This document shows positions 1 to 8,898 of a stretch of 64,000 bases of DNA, piece by piece. The DNA lies in contig NZ_PPRU01000018.1 in assembly GCF_002902285.1 (NCBI RefSeq), forward strand, positions 1 to 64,000. Direction: 5' to 3'. The notes beneath the pieces are model-generated. The model was not told the DNA's origin. It saw only the letters and a program-made list of their open reading frames with translations, and did not search any database. The first letter of the stretch is position 1. Every line of letters starts with the position of its first letter. Both the position numbers and the translations under genes were made by a program. The DNA is from Staphylococcus simulans. Lineage in GTDB: Bacteria > Bacillota > Bacilli > Staphylococcales > Staphylococcaceae.

Positions 1-181
1 TTGTAAATATGATACAATATATTAATTGTTAAGTTTAGGTAAATATTTAATATAATCAATTCTTTAGTTTAATATTGTTAAATCTAAATTTAGTTATTGT
101 AAATTTTCGTTCATCTTATGTCTCTAAACTATGACAGGTTCTATAATAAAGACAGAATTTACATTTGGAGGTATTTTAAAA

Positions 182-1762
182 GTGAGAAAATTAAACAAAT
201 TTTTTGCAGCTTTAGCTATTTCTACAATTTCCATCACTACTGTTCCAATTGATACATACTCAAATGCTGCACAAGCAGCACCGGCTATCGGTACGAACCA
301 AAAAGGAGAAGTAGTATTTGATAATTCACACGGACAAACTGCAGGAGCAGCAGACTGGACGATTGATGGCGGCTTCTCAGATTATGCAAACAGTATTGTG
401 AAACAAGGGTATAAGGTGACAGAACTGCGCGGGGAATCTAATATCACACCACAAGCCTTAAAAGGTAAAAAGATATTGGTTATTCCAGAAGCAAACATTC
501 CTTTTAAAACCTCAGAACAAAAAGCAATGACTGATTTCACACAACAAGGAGGCAGTATTCTATTTATTTCTGATCACTATAACGCCGATCGCAACTTAAA
601 CCGAATTGATTCATCAGAAGCGATGAATGGTTATCGCAGAGGCGCATATTCAGATATGACAAAAGGTATGACGGACGGGGAACGTAAATCTAAAGCGATG
701 CAAGATGTTCAAAGTACAGACTGGTTAGCACAAACATTTGGCGTACGCTTTAGATATAACGCTTTAAATAATTTAACAACCTCTCATATGTTACAAGGGA
801 AAGAAGGTTTAGGAATCACAGACAATGTCAAAAGTGTCACAATGCATGCAGGTTCTACACTTGCGATTACAAATCCTGATAAAGCTAAAGGAATTGTTTT
901 CACACCTGAGGGTCTGACTGCTAAGCAGAAATGGGGACATGCGGTAGACGAAGGTGTTTATAATGGCGGCGGTCAAGCAGAGGGACCTTATATTGCGGTT
1001 TCAAAAGTCGGAAAAGGTAAAGCAGCCTTTATTGGAGATTCTTCATTAGTAGAAGATAGTTCTCCTAAATATAAACGTGAAGATAACGGTCAAGCTAAGA
1101 AGACATATGATGGGTTTAAAGAAGCAGACAACGCACAATTGCTTAAAAATCTTACGACATGGTTAGGTAAATCAGAAAATGCAGATTCAATTACAGGATT
1201 AGGTGTTTCAAAAGATAAAGCCACTGCACTAAAAGATTTCGAGCAACCTGAAAATTCTACAGAACCGCAACAAGAGCCTTGGAATACACCACCAAGCCAT
1301 TATAAGTGGTATGACCGTTCTACTTTTGCGGCAGGCAGCTTTGGTGCAAAAGAAAATAAGGATGATACTGTAAAACCAGAACAACCAGAAGACAATCAAG
1401 AGCCGGATGGCAACACATCTAATACGAAATTAAACAGCAGCGGGGTGTCTTTCGAATTACCAAGTAATTTAGAGGCGGGCAGTACATTTTCAGTTAAAGT
1501 AACATTAAAGCATCAACCGAAAAATCAAACACTCTCTAATATACGTCTAGGTATTTATGCAGAAGGCGGTCAACAATTAGGTATATTTGGAGAAAATACA
1601 ACGCCAGGTTACAGTACACCGCAACAAGTGAAAACAGATAGTCAAGGCAATGCTGTATTAACATTCGAAGGTAAAACAGCTTCTGATTTTAAAGGTGACG
1701 CAAATGTAAGGTTAAAACAAGGCGATACAACGATTAAGACACAACCTATTCAAATCAATTAA
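182..1762 (+). CDS. Secreted protein with GATase-like N-terminal domain, function unknown
   Basis: About 526 aa. The GTG at 182 follows TGGAGG (166-171) at good spacing; an in-frame ATG at 131 has no ribosome site and would spoil the signal peptide. Residues 1 to about 32 form a signal peptide (Arg/Lys start, hydrophobic core, AQA cleavage site), so the protein is exported. The main domain starts with VVFDNSHGQTAG and alternates strands and helices (KKILVIPEAN, GGSILFISDHYN, GKAAFIGDSS), which resembles class I glutamine-amidotransferase-like or ThuA-like folds. An acidic, proline-rich linker follows, then a beta-rich C-terminal domain of about 100 residues. There is no LPXTG anchor. The gene ends 21 nt before a nucleotidase-like gene and is probably cotranscribed with it. 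The fold assignment is inference; substrate unknown. Confidence 0.75.
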   Translation: MRKLNKFFAALAISTISITTVPIDTYSNAAQAAPAIGTNQKGEVVFDNSHGQTAGAADWTIDGGFSDYANSIVKQGYKVTELRGESNITPQALKGKKILVIPEANIPFKTSEQKAMTDFTQQGGSILFISDHYNADRNLNRIDSSEAMNGYRRGAYSDMTKGMTDGERKSKAMQDVQSTDWLAQTFGVRFRYNALNNLTTSHMLQGKEGLGITDNVKSVTMHAGSTLAITNPDKAKGIVFTPEGLTAKQKWGHAVDEGVYNGGGQAEGPYIAVSKVGKGKAAFIGDSSLVEDSSPKYKREDNGQAKKTYDGFKEADNAQLLKNLTTWLGKSENADSITGLGVSKDKATALKDFEQPENSTEPQQEPWNTPPSHYKWYDRSTFAAGSFGAKENKDDTVKPEQPEDNQEPDGNTSNTKLNSSGVSFELPSNLEAGSTFSVKVTLKHQPKNQTLSNIRLGIYAEGGQQLGIFGENTTPGYSTPQQVKTDSQGNAVLTFEGKTASDFKGDANVRLKQGDTTIKTQPIQIN

Positions 1763-1783
1763 CGTATTTCAGGAGGAATCACA

Positions 1784-3331
1784 GTGACACAGATAGCTTT
1801 TTACATCGTCAGTGATGTGCATGGATATATTTTCCCGACGAATTATCAAGAAAGACAACAACAATTGCCGCTGGGTTTATTACATGCGGAACAACTCATC
1901 AATCAGGATAAAGTCAATTACCCGCTTCACGTTCTCATTGACAACGGTGACTTCTTACAAGGTTCTCCGCTGGGTCATTATCTAGCCAAAGAACTTGGTT
2001 CAGCAAAACAATTAGCGTATATTTATAACCATTTCAAATTCGATGCAGGTGTGATCGGCAACCATGAATTCAACTTCGGTATGTCGTATTTAAACCAGAC
2101 ACTAGAGGCACTCAATTATCCTGTATTGTCTGCTAATATTTTAAAAGATGGCGAACCGTTCACAGGCCACGGTGTACGCTATATTGAACGCGGCGGGTTG
2201 ATTATCGGAATCATCGGATTAACGACACAATATATTCCTCATTGGGAACAAGCAGCACATATTGAAGGTCTTACCTTCGAAAGCGCAGCAACCGCTTTAG
2301 AACGTTGGCTGCCAGAAGTGAAAGCACATGCGGATATTATTGCGGTTTGTTATCACGGTGGTTTTGAATGTGATTTAACAACAGGCGAACCGACGGAAGA
2401 CCTGACAGGAGAAAACGAAGGTTATGCGATGTTGAAGCAGTTCCATCAAGATATTGACTTACTCATCACAGGACATCAACATCGTGAAATTGCGGAAACT
2501 GTTTATGATATCCCAGTCATCCAGCCCGGTGCGAAAGGTGAGAAGGTAGGAAGAATCATCTTAGACGTTGAAAGAGGCAAAATACAAAATGCGGAAGTCA
2601 GTCTGCTTAGTAATGAAACATTAACACCTGCTTCTGATACAGAGCCTGAATTCGCACAAAAAATGGCCGCATTTGATGCGGAAGTGGATGCTTGGCTAGA
2701 TGTGCCGATTGCGCGATTAGAGGAGACGATGATTGTAGATGATGCATTTGTCGCCCGCACAACACCGCATCCTTACATTAATTTCTTAAATTACATCTTA
2801 ATGGATGTGAGCGGTGCTGATATTGCAGCATCTGCGTTGTTTGATTTGTCTAGTGGATTCGGAAACGAAGTGACTATGCGGGATGTCTTAAATAATTATC
2901 CATTTCCTAATACGTTCAATGTACTTGAACTGACAGGACAGGATATTAAAGATGCGATTGAATTAACCGCAGAATATTTTTCTGTCGATGATGGCCAAGT
3001 CACTGTGAACCCAGAATTCATTTATCCCAAGCCGCAACATTACAATTATGATATTTACTCAGGTATCAGTTATACCATTAAAGTCAGCAACCCTGTCGGT
3101 TCACGTGTCGTGCAATTAGATTATCAAGGGAATCCGATCCATATGAAAGAGACTTATAAGGTTGTCTTAAATAACTATCGTGCAGTAGGCGGGGGGAATT
3201 ATCCGATGTTCAGTGCGGATAAAATTGTTGAAGATATTCAAACTGAAGGAGCACAACTGATTATTGATTATCTGCAAGCGCACCCAGAACTTAAGATTCC
3301 AAATGTTACTGATTTCAAAGTGGAAGTATAA
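1784..3331 (+). CDS. 5'-nucleotidase/2',3'-cyclic phosphodiesterase family metallophosphatase
   Basis: 515 aa, GTG start behind AGGAGG (1771-1776). The N-terminal calcineurin-like metallophosphatase domain has the dimetal motifs in order: SDVHG near residue 9, DNGDFLQG near 54, GNHEFN near 97, CYHGG near 188 and GHQHRE near 230. The C-terminal half is the 5'-nucleotidase substrate domain (NNYPFPNT, then VGGGNYPMF near the end). There is no signal peptide, so unlike secreted UshA-type enzymes this one should act in the cytoplasm, as expected for Bacillus YunD-type proteins. It probably hydrolyses nucleotides or related phosphoesters. It follows the secreted protein gene and ends before a bidirectional terminator. 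Confidence 0.85.
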   Translation: MTQIAFYIVSDVHGYIFPTNYQERQQQLPLGLLHAEQLINQDKVNYPLHVLIDNGDFLQGSPLGHYLAKELGSAKQLAYIYNHFKFDAGVIGNHEFNFGMSYLNQTLEALNYPVLSANILKDGEPFTGHGVRYIERGGLIIGIIGLTTQYIPHWEQAAHIEGLTFESAATALERWLPEVKAHADIIAVCYHGGFECDLTTGEPTEDLTGENEGYAMLKQFHQDIDLLITGHQHREIAETVYDIPVIQPGAKGEKVGRIILDVERGKIQNAEVSLLSNETLTPASDTEPEFAQKMAAFDAEVDAWLDVPIARLEETMIVDDAFVARTTPHPYINFLNYILMDVSGADIAASALFDLSSGFGNEVTMRDVLNNYPFPNTFNVLELTGQDIKDAIELTAEYFSVDDGQVTVNPEFIYPKPQHYNYDIYSGISYTIKVSNPVGSRVVQLDYQGNPIHMKETYKVVLNNYRAVGGGNYPMFSADKIVEDIQTEGAQLIIDYLQAHPELKIPNVTDFKVEV

Positions 3332-3453
3332 CTAGGTGTGTATTTATATGAATAGTACCAATTGGATTCATCCAAATAATAAAGCCGAAGAAAAGATCTA
3401 GATTTTCCTTGGCTTTGAAACACAAACGTGTATTAGAAGGTTTATTAAATAGT

Positions 3454-3490
3454 AAAAGGACGATTTTCATTTTGCGAAAATCGTCCTTTT
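3454..3490. terminator. Bidirectional intrinsic terminator
   Basis: Perfect 15-bp stem (3454-3468 with 3476-3490), 7-nt loop, A run on the left and T run on the right. It sits between convergent genes: the nucleotidase on plus and pdxK on minus. Confidence 0.9.
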
Positions 3491-3538
3491 GAATATTGGA
3501 ACATTTATATTCTGACATTCATTTTATTGATTATTAGA

Positions 3539-4369
3539 TTAAACTTCTTGAACGTCTACATCGATTTTTTCGATACGGTTATAAGCACCGTGGTCTACAG
3601 GACCTACGAAGTCGTTCATTTTCCAACCATTTTTAATTGCAGATGCGACGAATGCTTTTGCGTTAACAACTGCATCTTTAGGTGATTGACCGTTTGCTAG
3701 GTTGGCCGTTGTGGCTGCTGCGAACGTACAACCAGCACCATGGTTATAACTTTGTTGGAACATATCTGTTGTTAATTGATAGAATTTATCGCCGTCGTAG
3801 TATAAGTCATAAGATTTTTCTTGATCTAATGCTTTACCACCTTTGATGACTACATTTTGTGCACCTTGATCATAAATGATTTTAGCTGCCTTTTTCATAT
3901 CATCGATAGATTTTAATGTGCCTAATCCAGATAACTGACCAGCTTCAAATAGGTTAGGTGTTGTAACTGTTGCTTTAGGTAATAGATATTTAATCATTGC
4001 ATCTGTATTACCTGGGTTGAGTACTTCATCTTCACCTTTACAAACCATAACTGGGTCAACAACGAAGTATTTCGCACCTGACTTTTCAAATGCTTCTCCT
4101 GCACGTTTGATGACTTCTTCAGTACCTAACATACCTGTTTTGACAGCGTCTGGTCCAATAGAGATTGCTGTTTCTAATTGTTTGTTAAATACGTCGAAAG
4201 GAATTGGTGTTACATCGTGTGACCATGTTTCTTTGTCCATTGTCACGATTGCTGCTAAAGCAACCATTCCATAAGTGTCTAATTCTTGGAATGTTTTTAA
4301 ATCTGCTTGCATGCCAGCTCCTGCACTTGTATCTGAGCCTGCAATTGTTAATACTTTTTTCAATGCCAT
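3539..4369 (-). CDS. pdxK: Pyridoxine/pyridoxal kinase, ThiD-family ribokinase fold
   Basis: 276 aa. It is very close to the S. aureus protein first called ThiD and later shown to be a pyridoxal kinase (PdxK), which salvages vitamin B6 by phosphorylating pyridoxal and pyridoxine with ATP. Visible features are the N-terminal GSDTSAGAG substrate loop, DPVMVCKGED in the middle, and the GAGCTFAAA anion-hole region near residue 215 with the catalytic Cys typical of this subgroup. The ATG at 4369 follows AGGGAG at 11 nt; an in-frame GTG at 4381 lies too close to that site. The gene is monocistronic and divergent from ung. Confidence 0.9.
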   Translation of the reverse strand: MALKKVLTIAGSDTSAGAGMQADLKTFQELDTYGMVALAAIVTMDKETWSHDVTPIPFDVFNKQLETAISIGPDAVKTGMLGTEEVIKRAGEAFEKSGAKYFVVDPVMVCKGEDEVLNPGNTDAMIKYLLPKATVTTPNLFEAGQLSGLGTLKSIDDMKKAAKIIYDQGAQNVVIKGGKALDQEKSYDLYYDGDKFYQLTTDMFQQSYNHGAGCTFAAATTANLANGQSPKDAVVNAKAFVASAIKNGWKMNDFVGPVDHGAYNRIEKIDVDVQEV

Positions 4370-4476
4370 ATGTTCATACACTCCCTAACGTTTCTTTTAC
4401 TCTATAATAACATGTTTACAAGGGTGGATTGAACTTTTTGATATATCGTGTGTTATCATAGTTTTGAGGTGATACC

Positions 4477-5142
4477 ATGGAGTGGTCTGAAGTATTTCAT
4501 GATATAACAAATCGTCATGATTTCAAAGCAATGCATGATTTTTTAGAAAAAGAATATACGACAAAAATAGTTTATCCTGATAGAGAAAATATATATCAAG
4601 CGTTTGATTTAACGCCTTTTGATAAAGTAAAGGTCGTTATCTTAGGTCAAGACCCATATCACGGCCCTAAACAAGCGCATGGACTAGCATTCTCTGTTCA
4701 GCCAGAAGGAAAGTTCCCACCTTCTTTACGCAATATGTATAAAGAACTAGAAGATGATATCGGCTGCAAGAGAACAGTATCTCACTTGCAAGATTGGGCG
4801 AAAGAAGGCGTGTTATTATTAAATACTGTCTTAACTGTGCGTAAAGGTGAAGCTCATTCACACCGTGGTATCGGTTGGGAAATCTTTACGGATGAGGTTA
4901 TTAAAACCGTTTCTGAACAGCGTGACCATGTGGTCTTTATTTTGTGGGGTAAACCTGCACAACAAAAAGAGAAGTTAATAGATACGTCTAAACATGATGT
5001 GATTAAGTCAGTACATCCAAGTCCATTATCAGCGTATCGCGGTTTCTTTGGATCTAAGCCGTATTCTCAAGCGAATGCTTATTTAGAAGCACATCATCAA
5101 ACACCAATAAATTGGTGTGGTGAGGAGGCTATGGATGAATAA
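4477..5142 (+). CDS. ung: Uracil-DNA glycosylase, family 1
   Basis: 221 aa, the usual length. It removes uracil from DNA to start base excision repair. The water-activating motif GQDPYHG (catalytic Asp) is near residue 61 and the DNA minor-groove motif [13 protein letters not shown] is near 180. The ATG lies 3 nt after GAGGTGAT. The last 8 nt overlap the next gene, so the two are translationally coupled; the ung, DUF5327, DUF423 order matches the ywd region of Bacillus. Confidence 0.97.
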   Translation: MEWSEVFHDITNRHDFKAMHDFLEKEYTTKIVYPDRENIYQAFDLTPFDKVKVVILGQDPYHGPKQAHGLAFSVQPEGKFPPSLRNMYKELEDDIGCKRTVSHLQDWAKEGVLLLNTVLTVRKGEAHSHRGIGWEIFTDEVIKTVSEQRDHVVFILWGKPAQQKEKLIDTSKHDVIKSVHPSPLSAYRGFFGSKPYSQANAYLEAHHQTPINWCGEEAMDE

Positions 5143-5512
5143 AGAGAAGTTAATTGCGTTAATTGAACGTGAATTAGTACAAGCGGATGAAGCGGCGAGT
5201 GAAGCGGAATTTAGCAAGCATATGTATGCGATTCATACACTGACTTCACTGTATACAGATAGTGATTCAAGTGACGTGCCTGCACGTTCATCAAAACAAA
5301 CAAGTATGCCGTATCAGCAAGCGCCTTCAGTGACGTCTCCAAGTTATACGACAAGTTCACATTCACAAGTATCAGCGGCAGAAATTAAAGCGATGGGTGG
5401 GAAAGTGTCATCGCAACAGAACTCATCGAATTTATCGACACCACCGGGGAACTCTAATAAAATGGTAACTGATGACGAATTAGGAAATGGCGATTCTATT
5501 TTTGACTTTTAA
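5135..5512 (+). CDS. DUF5327 (YwdI-like) small protein
   Basis: 125 aa. The start is ATG 5135 after GAGGAGG; an in-frame upstream GTG at 5117 would place the ribosome site inside the coding sequence. The N-terminal 50 residues form a charged amphipathic helix ([16 protein letters not shown]). The rest is Ser/Thr/Gln-rich and looks disordered, except for the short AAEIKAMGG segment typical of the family. No catalytic motif is seen. It overlaps the end of ung and almost touches the DUF423 gene, so the three form one operon. Function unknown. Confidence 0.8.
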   Translation: MNKEKLIALIERELVQADEAASEAEFSKHMYAIHTLTSLYTDSDSSDVPARSSKQTSMPYQQAPSVTSPSYTTSSHSQVSAAEIKAMGGKVSSQQNSSNLSTPPGNSNKMVTDDELGNGDSIFDF

Positions 5513-5532
5513 TGACAAAGGAGAGACTTTAT

Positions 5533-5916
5533 ATGAACTTTAAAACGATGAAAACGTTCGTAGCAATTGGCGCTGGGTGTGCAGCACTTTCAGTTGCGAC
5601 TGGTGCGTTTGGTGCACACGCATTAGCAGATAAATTATCACCGCATTATTTAGATGTATGGAACAAAGCAACAACATATGAAATGTATCACAGCTTAGGT
5701 TTAATCGGCATTGGTATCTTAAGCGGTACAACTAAATTGAACTTAAAAGCTGCAGGTTGGATGATGCTTGGCGGTATTGTTATCTTCAGTGGCTCATTAT
5801 ACACTTTATCATTAACACAAATTAAACCATTAGGTGCAATTACACCAATCGGCGGAGTGTTATTTATCGCTTCTTGGGTAACTTTACTCGTACAAACACT
5901 AAAATTAAAAAAATAA
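5533..5916 (+). CDS. DUF423 (YwdK-like) four-helix membrane protein
   Basis: 127 aa. ATG 5533 is 10 nt after AAGGAG; the in-frame codon at 5512 overlaps the previous stop and lacks a ribosome site. There are four hydrophobic segments with the DUF423 hallmarks GAFGAHAL near residue 24 and YHSLGL near 50. The role is unknown in all species. It is the last gene of the ung operon: the inverted repeat at 5932-5978 follows at once. Confidence 0.88.
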   Translation: MNFKTMKTFVAIGAGCAALSVATGAFGAHALADKLSPHYLDVWNKATTYEMYHSLGLIGIGILSGTTKLNLKAAGWMMLGGIVIFSGSLYTLSLTQIKPLGAITPIGGVLFIASWVTLLVQTLKLKK

Positions 5917-5928
5917 ATAAATAAACGG

Positions 5929-5978
5929 TTCAAAAATTCACCTCACAGGGTATAATGTATCGAATGAGGTGAATTTTT
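5929..5978 (+). promoter_or_regulatory. Promoter nested in a hairpin that includes the ribosome site of the permease gene
   Basis: A perfect 14-bp inverted repeat (5932-5945 with 5965-5978) has a 19-nt loop. TATAAT (5951-5956) is in the loop and a fair -35 (TTCAAA, 5929-5934, 16-bp spacer) overlaps the left arm. The right arm contains GAGGTGA, the Shine-Dalgarno of the gene at 5982. Read-through RNA from the ung operon would terminate here or hide this site, whereas RNA starting at the nested promoter lacks the left arm and leaves it free. Confidence 0.7.
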
Positions 5979-5981
5979 ATT

Positions 5982-7484
5982 ATGGGAAAAATAGAGAAAA
6001 GACACCATAAAAAAGTAGACCGAGGAGATTTACAACAAAACCTATCTGAGAAATTTGTATGGGCCATTGCCTATGGTTCATGTATAGGTTGGGGGTCATT
6101 TATTTTACCAGGGGACTGGATCAGTCAATCTGGTTCTATCGCAGCAGCAATCGGGATTACAATTGGTGCATTACTAATGATTATTATTGGCGTGAGTTAT
6201 GGCGCATTAGTGAAACACTTCCCAGTATCTGGGGGTGCATTTGCGTTCAGTTATTTAAGCTTCGGGAGGTATGTCAGCTTCTTCTCATCATGGTTCCTGA
6301 CATTCGGTTATATTTGTGTGGTCGCATTGAATGCCACTGCGTTTAGCTTACTCTTGAAGTTTATGATGCCGGGCGTACTTGAACACGGTAAGCTATATAC
6401 CATCGCTGGATGGGATGTTTACATTACCGAAATTATTATCGCAACAGCTTTACTTTTACTCTTTACATTTATTACCATTCGTGGTGCACAAGTTTCAGGT
6501 AGTCTGCAGTACTACTTCTGTATCGCAATGGTAGTCGTTGTTTTATTAATGTTTTTCGGATCATTTTTCGGTAGTGGTTTCTCATTGAGCAACTTACAAC
6601 CTTTAGCTGAGGAGAAAAAAGGATGGTTTACATCAATTATTATGATTGTAGCTGTCGCACCTTGGGCGTATGTCGGATTTGATAATATTCCACAGACCGC
6701 GGAAGAATTCGACTTTGCGCCGAATAAAACATTTAAATTGATTGTTTATAGCTTGCTTGCGGCAGCTGGGACATACGTTTTAATGATTTTATATACGGGC
6801 TGGTTAAGCAGCCGTGGCGCAGAAAACAGCGACTTATGGGTAACAGGTGCTGTGACACAACAATCCTTTGGCTATATTGGTTTATTTGTCTTAGCTGTAG
6901 CAATTACTATGGGGATTTTCACAGGACTTAATGGTTTCTTAATGAGTTCAAGTCGTTTGTTATTCTCAATGGGACGTTCAGGTATTATGCCTGGTGTATT
7001 CAGTAAAATCCACCCAAGATTTAAGACGCCATATGTCGCAATCTTATTCTTAGGTGCTTTAACATTAATTGCACCTTGGTTAGGACGTACTGCATTGACA
7101 TGGATTGTAGATATGTCTTCAACAGGTGTATCTGTCGCATATCTTGTGACATGTTTATCAGCAACGAAATTATTCAGTTATAATAAAGAAAGTAATACTT
7201 ACGCACCGATTTATAAAACATTTGCGATTGTCGGTTCAATCTTTGCGTTTATTTTCTTAGGATTACTTTTAATCCCAGGATCACCAGCCGCTTTATCAAC
7301 ACCATCTTATATTGCGTTGATTGTATGGTTAGTTCTAGGCTTAGCATTCTTCGTTGTACGTTATCCAAAATTAAAAAATATGGATAAAGACGAACTGAGT
7401 CGACTAATCTTAGATACAAGTCAACAAAAAGTGGATGAAATCTTAGATGAACCAGACTCTGAACCTACTCAAACAAAAGCATAA
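5982..7484 (+). CDS. APC-superfamily amino acid permease
   Basis: 500 aa integral membrane protein with about 12 hydrophobic segments. The first begins near residue 27 with the unwound-helix motif YGSCIGWGSFILPGDW, typical of APC transporters. Further conserved parts are GGAFAFSY near 85 and PWAYVGFDNIPQTAEEF near 225, followed by MSSSRLLFSMGRSG near 322. The C-terminus is acidic and cytoplasmic. It probably imports an amino acid by proton symport; the substrate cannot be read from sequence. It has its own promoter and terminator and is monocistronic. Confidence 0.88.
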   Translation: MGKIEKRHHKKVDRGDLQQNLSEKFVWAIAYGSCIGWGSFILPGDWISQSGSIAAAIGITIGALLMIIIGVSYGALVKHFPVSGGAFAFSYLSFGRYVSFFSSWFLTFGYICVVALNATAFSLLLKFMMPGVLEHGKLYTIAGWDVYITEIIIATALLLLFTFITIRGAQVSGSLQYYFCIAMVVVVLLMFFGSFFGSGFSLSNLQPLAEEKKGWFTSIIMIVAVAPWAYVGFDNIPQTAEEFDFAPNKTFKLIVYSLLAAAGTYVLMILYTGWLSSRGAENSDLWVTGAVTQQSFGYIGLFVLAVAITMGIFTGLNGFLMSSSRLLFSMGRSGIMPGVFSKIHPRFKTPYVAILFLGALTLIAPWLGRTALTWIVDMSSTGVSVAYLVTCLSATKLFSYNKESNTYAPIYKTFAIVGSIFAFIFLGLLLIPGSPAALSTPSYIALIVWLVLGLAFFVVRYPKLKNMDKDELSRLILDTSQQKVDEILDEPDSEPTQTKA

Positions 7485-7494
7485 ATTATATATT

Positions 7495-7529
7495 AAGAGC
7501 GATGATCTAATTAGAGGTTCATCGCTCTT
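7495..7529 (+). terminator. Intrinsic terminator of the permease gene
   Basis: 11-bp stem (7495-7505 with 7519-7529) followed by T-rich DNA, 10 nt after the stop codon. Confidence 0.85.
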
Positions 7530-7679
7530 TTCTTATGAAATCATAAATTTTAAAAGATACAACTGTACTATAATCACGCATAATTACTTGCATTAACTAA
7601 AGGAATAATATAAGTTATTAAAAACAAATAAAATGGAGATTCCATGGTATTTGTTGAAAATCCACTTAGGAGGAACGAT

Positions 7680-8306
7680 ATGGAAAAGATGGTCGAGCAG
7701 TTTATCGATCAATTTGGTTACCTCGGTGTATTCTTATTAATCGCATTAGAAAACATTTTTCCACCCATTCCATCAGAATTGATTTTAACTTTCAGCGGTT
7801 TCTTGACGTTACATTCTGATATGAATATCGTAGGTGTCATTATTGCGGCAACATTGGGTTCTGTATTCGGAGCAATTGTACTTTACTTTGTTGGTCGTTT
7901 ATTATCTACAGAACGTTTACAGAAATTAGCGAATGGTAAAACTGGAAAAATTCTGCGTTTTAAAGCGAGTGATATCGAAAAGGCAGATGACTGGTTCGAT
8001 AATCACGGTAAAAAGATTGTTTTCTTTGCGCGATTTATTCCTGTCATTAGAAGTTTGATCTCTATACCAGCAGGAACGACCAATATGCCTTTAACATCGT
8101 TTATTATACTTACCACACTTGGTACATTAATATGGAATACAGTGCTCGTAATTTTAGGTCAGCAAGCTGGAGAAGCATGGCCGAAAATTTCAGCCGCATT
8201 TGATTCTTTCTCAAATATCGTACTTATTGTCTTAGTTATTTTACTTATTATTGCGATTATCTATTTTGTGAAGAATCGTTTTAAAAACTCAAAATCAGAT
8301 GAATAA
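7680..8306 (+). CDS. DedA-family membrane protein
   Basis: 208 aa. ATG 7680 follows AGGAGG (7668-7673); an in-frame ATG at 7644 adds 12 polar residues and has a weaker site. The DedA/SNARE-associated signature is present: GYLGVFLLIALENIFPPIPSE near the N-terminus, a Gly-rich GSVFGAIVLYFVGR, and FFARFIPVIRS...PAGT near residue 118. Members help recycle undecaprenyl phosphate or other lipid carriers across the membrane. It is monocistronic and ends at a terminator. Which DedA paralogue this is cannot be told. Confidence 0.88.
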   Translation: MEKMVEQFIDQFGYLGVFLLIALENIFPPIPSELILTFSGFLTLHSDMNIVGVIIAATLGSVFGAIVLYFVGRLLSTERLQKLANGKTGKILRFKASDIEKADDWFDNHGKKIVFFARFIPVIRSLISIPAGTTNMPLTSFIILTTLGTLIWNTVLVILGQQAGEAWPKISAAFDSFSNIVLIVLVILLIIAIIYFVKNRFKNSKSDE

Positions 8307-8311
8307 TCAAT

Positions 8312-8351
8312 CGCCGTTATTTCCTCAGTAGTAAAAAGGGATAACGGCGAT
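8312..8351 (+). terminator. Intrinsic terminator of dedA
   Basis: ATCGCCGTTAT pairs with ATAACGGCGAT, followed by TTTTTAT. Confidence 0.85.
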
Positions 8352-8450
8352 TTTTATAGTATAATATGTATGAATATGTAGTTTGATGTCGTTATTTTAA
8401 GACTGAAAAGAAAGGCACTATTTTGTCTGAAGAAATAGTGAGGTGACACC

Positions 8451-8612
8451 ATGAATATCACAAAATTAGTTGTAATCACTGTAATAATTGGAGTAATACT
8501 TGCGGTGAACTATAAGCTGGATATCTTTGAGCCTATCCCATTGATACTTGGAGCAGCTTGTGTAATGGTATTTAATATCGTTATGAAGCGATTTAAGTCG
8601 AAAGATAAGTAA
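8451..8612 (+). CDS. 53-aa two-helix membrane peptide
   Basis: A short gene with ATG 8451 placed 6 nt after GAGGTG and stop at 8610-8612. The peptide begins MNITKLVVITVIIGVILA, has a second hydrophobic stretch (IPLILGAACVMVFNIV) and a basic tail (KRFKSKDK). A TATAAT lies near 8360, an 8-bp hairpin (8416-8423 with 8433-8440) sits directly before the ribosome site, and a perfect terminator follows, so it is a complete transcription unit. It could be a small stress or toxin-like membrane peptide; nothing in the sequence decides this. Confidence 0.65.
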   Translation: MNITKLVVITVIIGVILAVNYKLDIFEPIPLILGAACVMVFNIVMKRFKSKDK

Positions 8613-8658
8613 AATAAATACGCATACCTTCTAAACGATGAAAGTATGCGTATTTATT
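8613..8658. terminator. Bidirectional terminator between small membrane protein genes
   Basis: Perfect 15-bp stem (8613-8627 with 8644-8658) with A and T flanks. It lies between convergent small genes. Confidence 0.85.
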
Positions 8659-8666
8659 TTATGGTT

Positions 8667-8864
8667 TTAGTTATGTTTATTTGCCTTTCTGATTTGAATC
8701 AAATATAAGACAATAAAAGTAATGACACCATACTCTAGTAAATCGATACAGTTATTTTTGTCTAGTAATGCAGGACTATGTGATAAGTAGTTGGTTATTA
8801 TCAAATAGCCCCCGCATATTAGAATAATAATAAGCGTAATTAAAAATATTGAACGTGCTTCCAA
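8667..8864 (-). CDS. 65-aa membrane protein, unknown
   Basis: Start codon TTG 8864 (MEARSIFLITL). AAGGAAG lies 12 nt upstream, which is a loose fit. There are two hydrophobic segments (residues 4-24 and 44-58) and a basic C-terminus RKANKHN. It lies 34 nt after the DUF2812-like gene on the same strand and is probably cotranscribed with it. The sequence CATGATGTTA recurs just upstream of both this gene and its neighbour. No family recognised. Confidence 0.5.
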   Translation of the reverse strand: MEARSIFLITLIIILICGGYLIITNYLSHSPALLDKNNCIDLLEYGVITFIVLYLIQIRKANKHN

Positions 8865-8898
8865 TTCATGATGTTACTTCCTTCATGATGTTAAGTGT

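Noticed and set aside
3315-3518. 67-codon minus frame covering the terminator after the nucleotidase gene
   Set aside because: It contains the perfect terminator hairpin and lacks a ribosome site.
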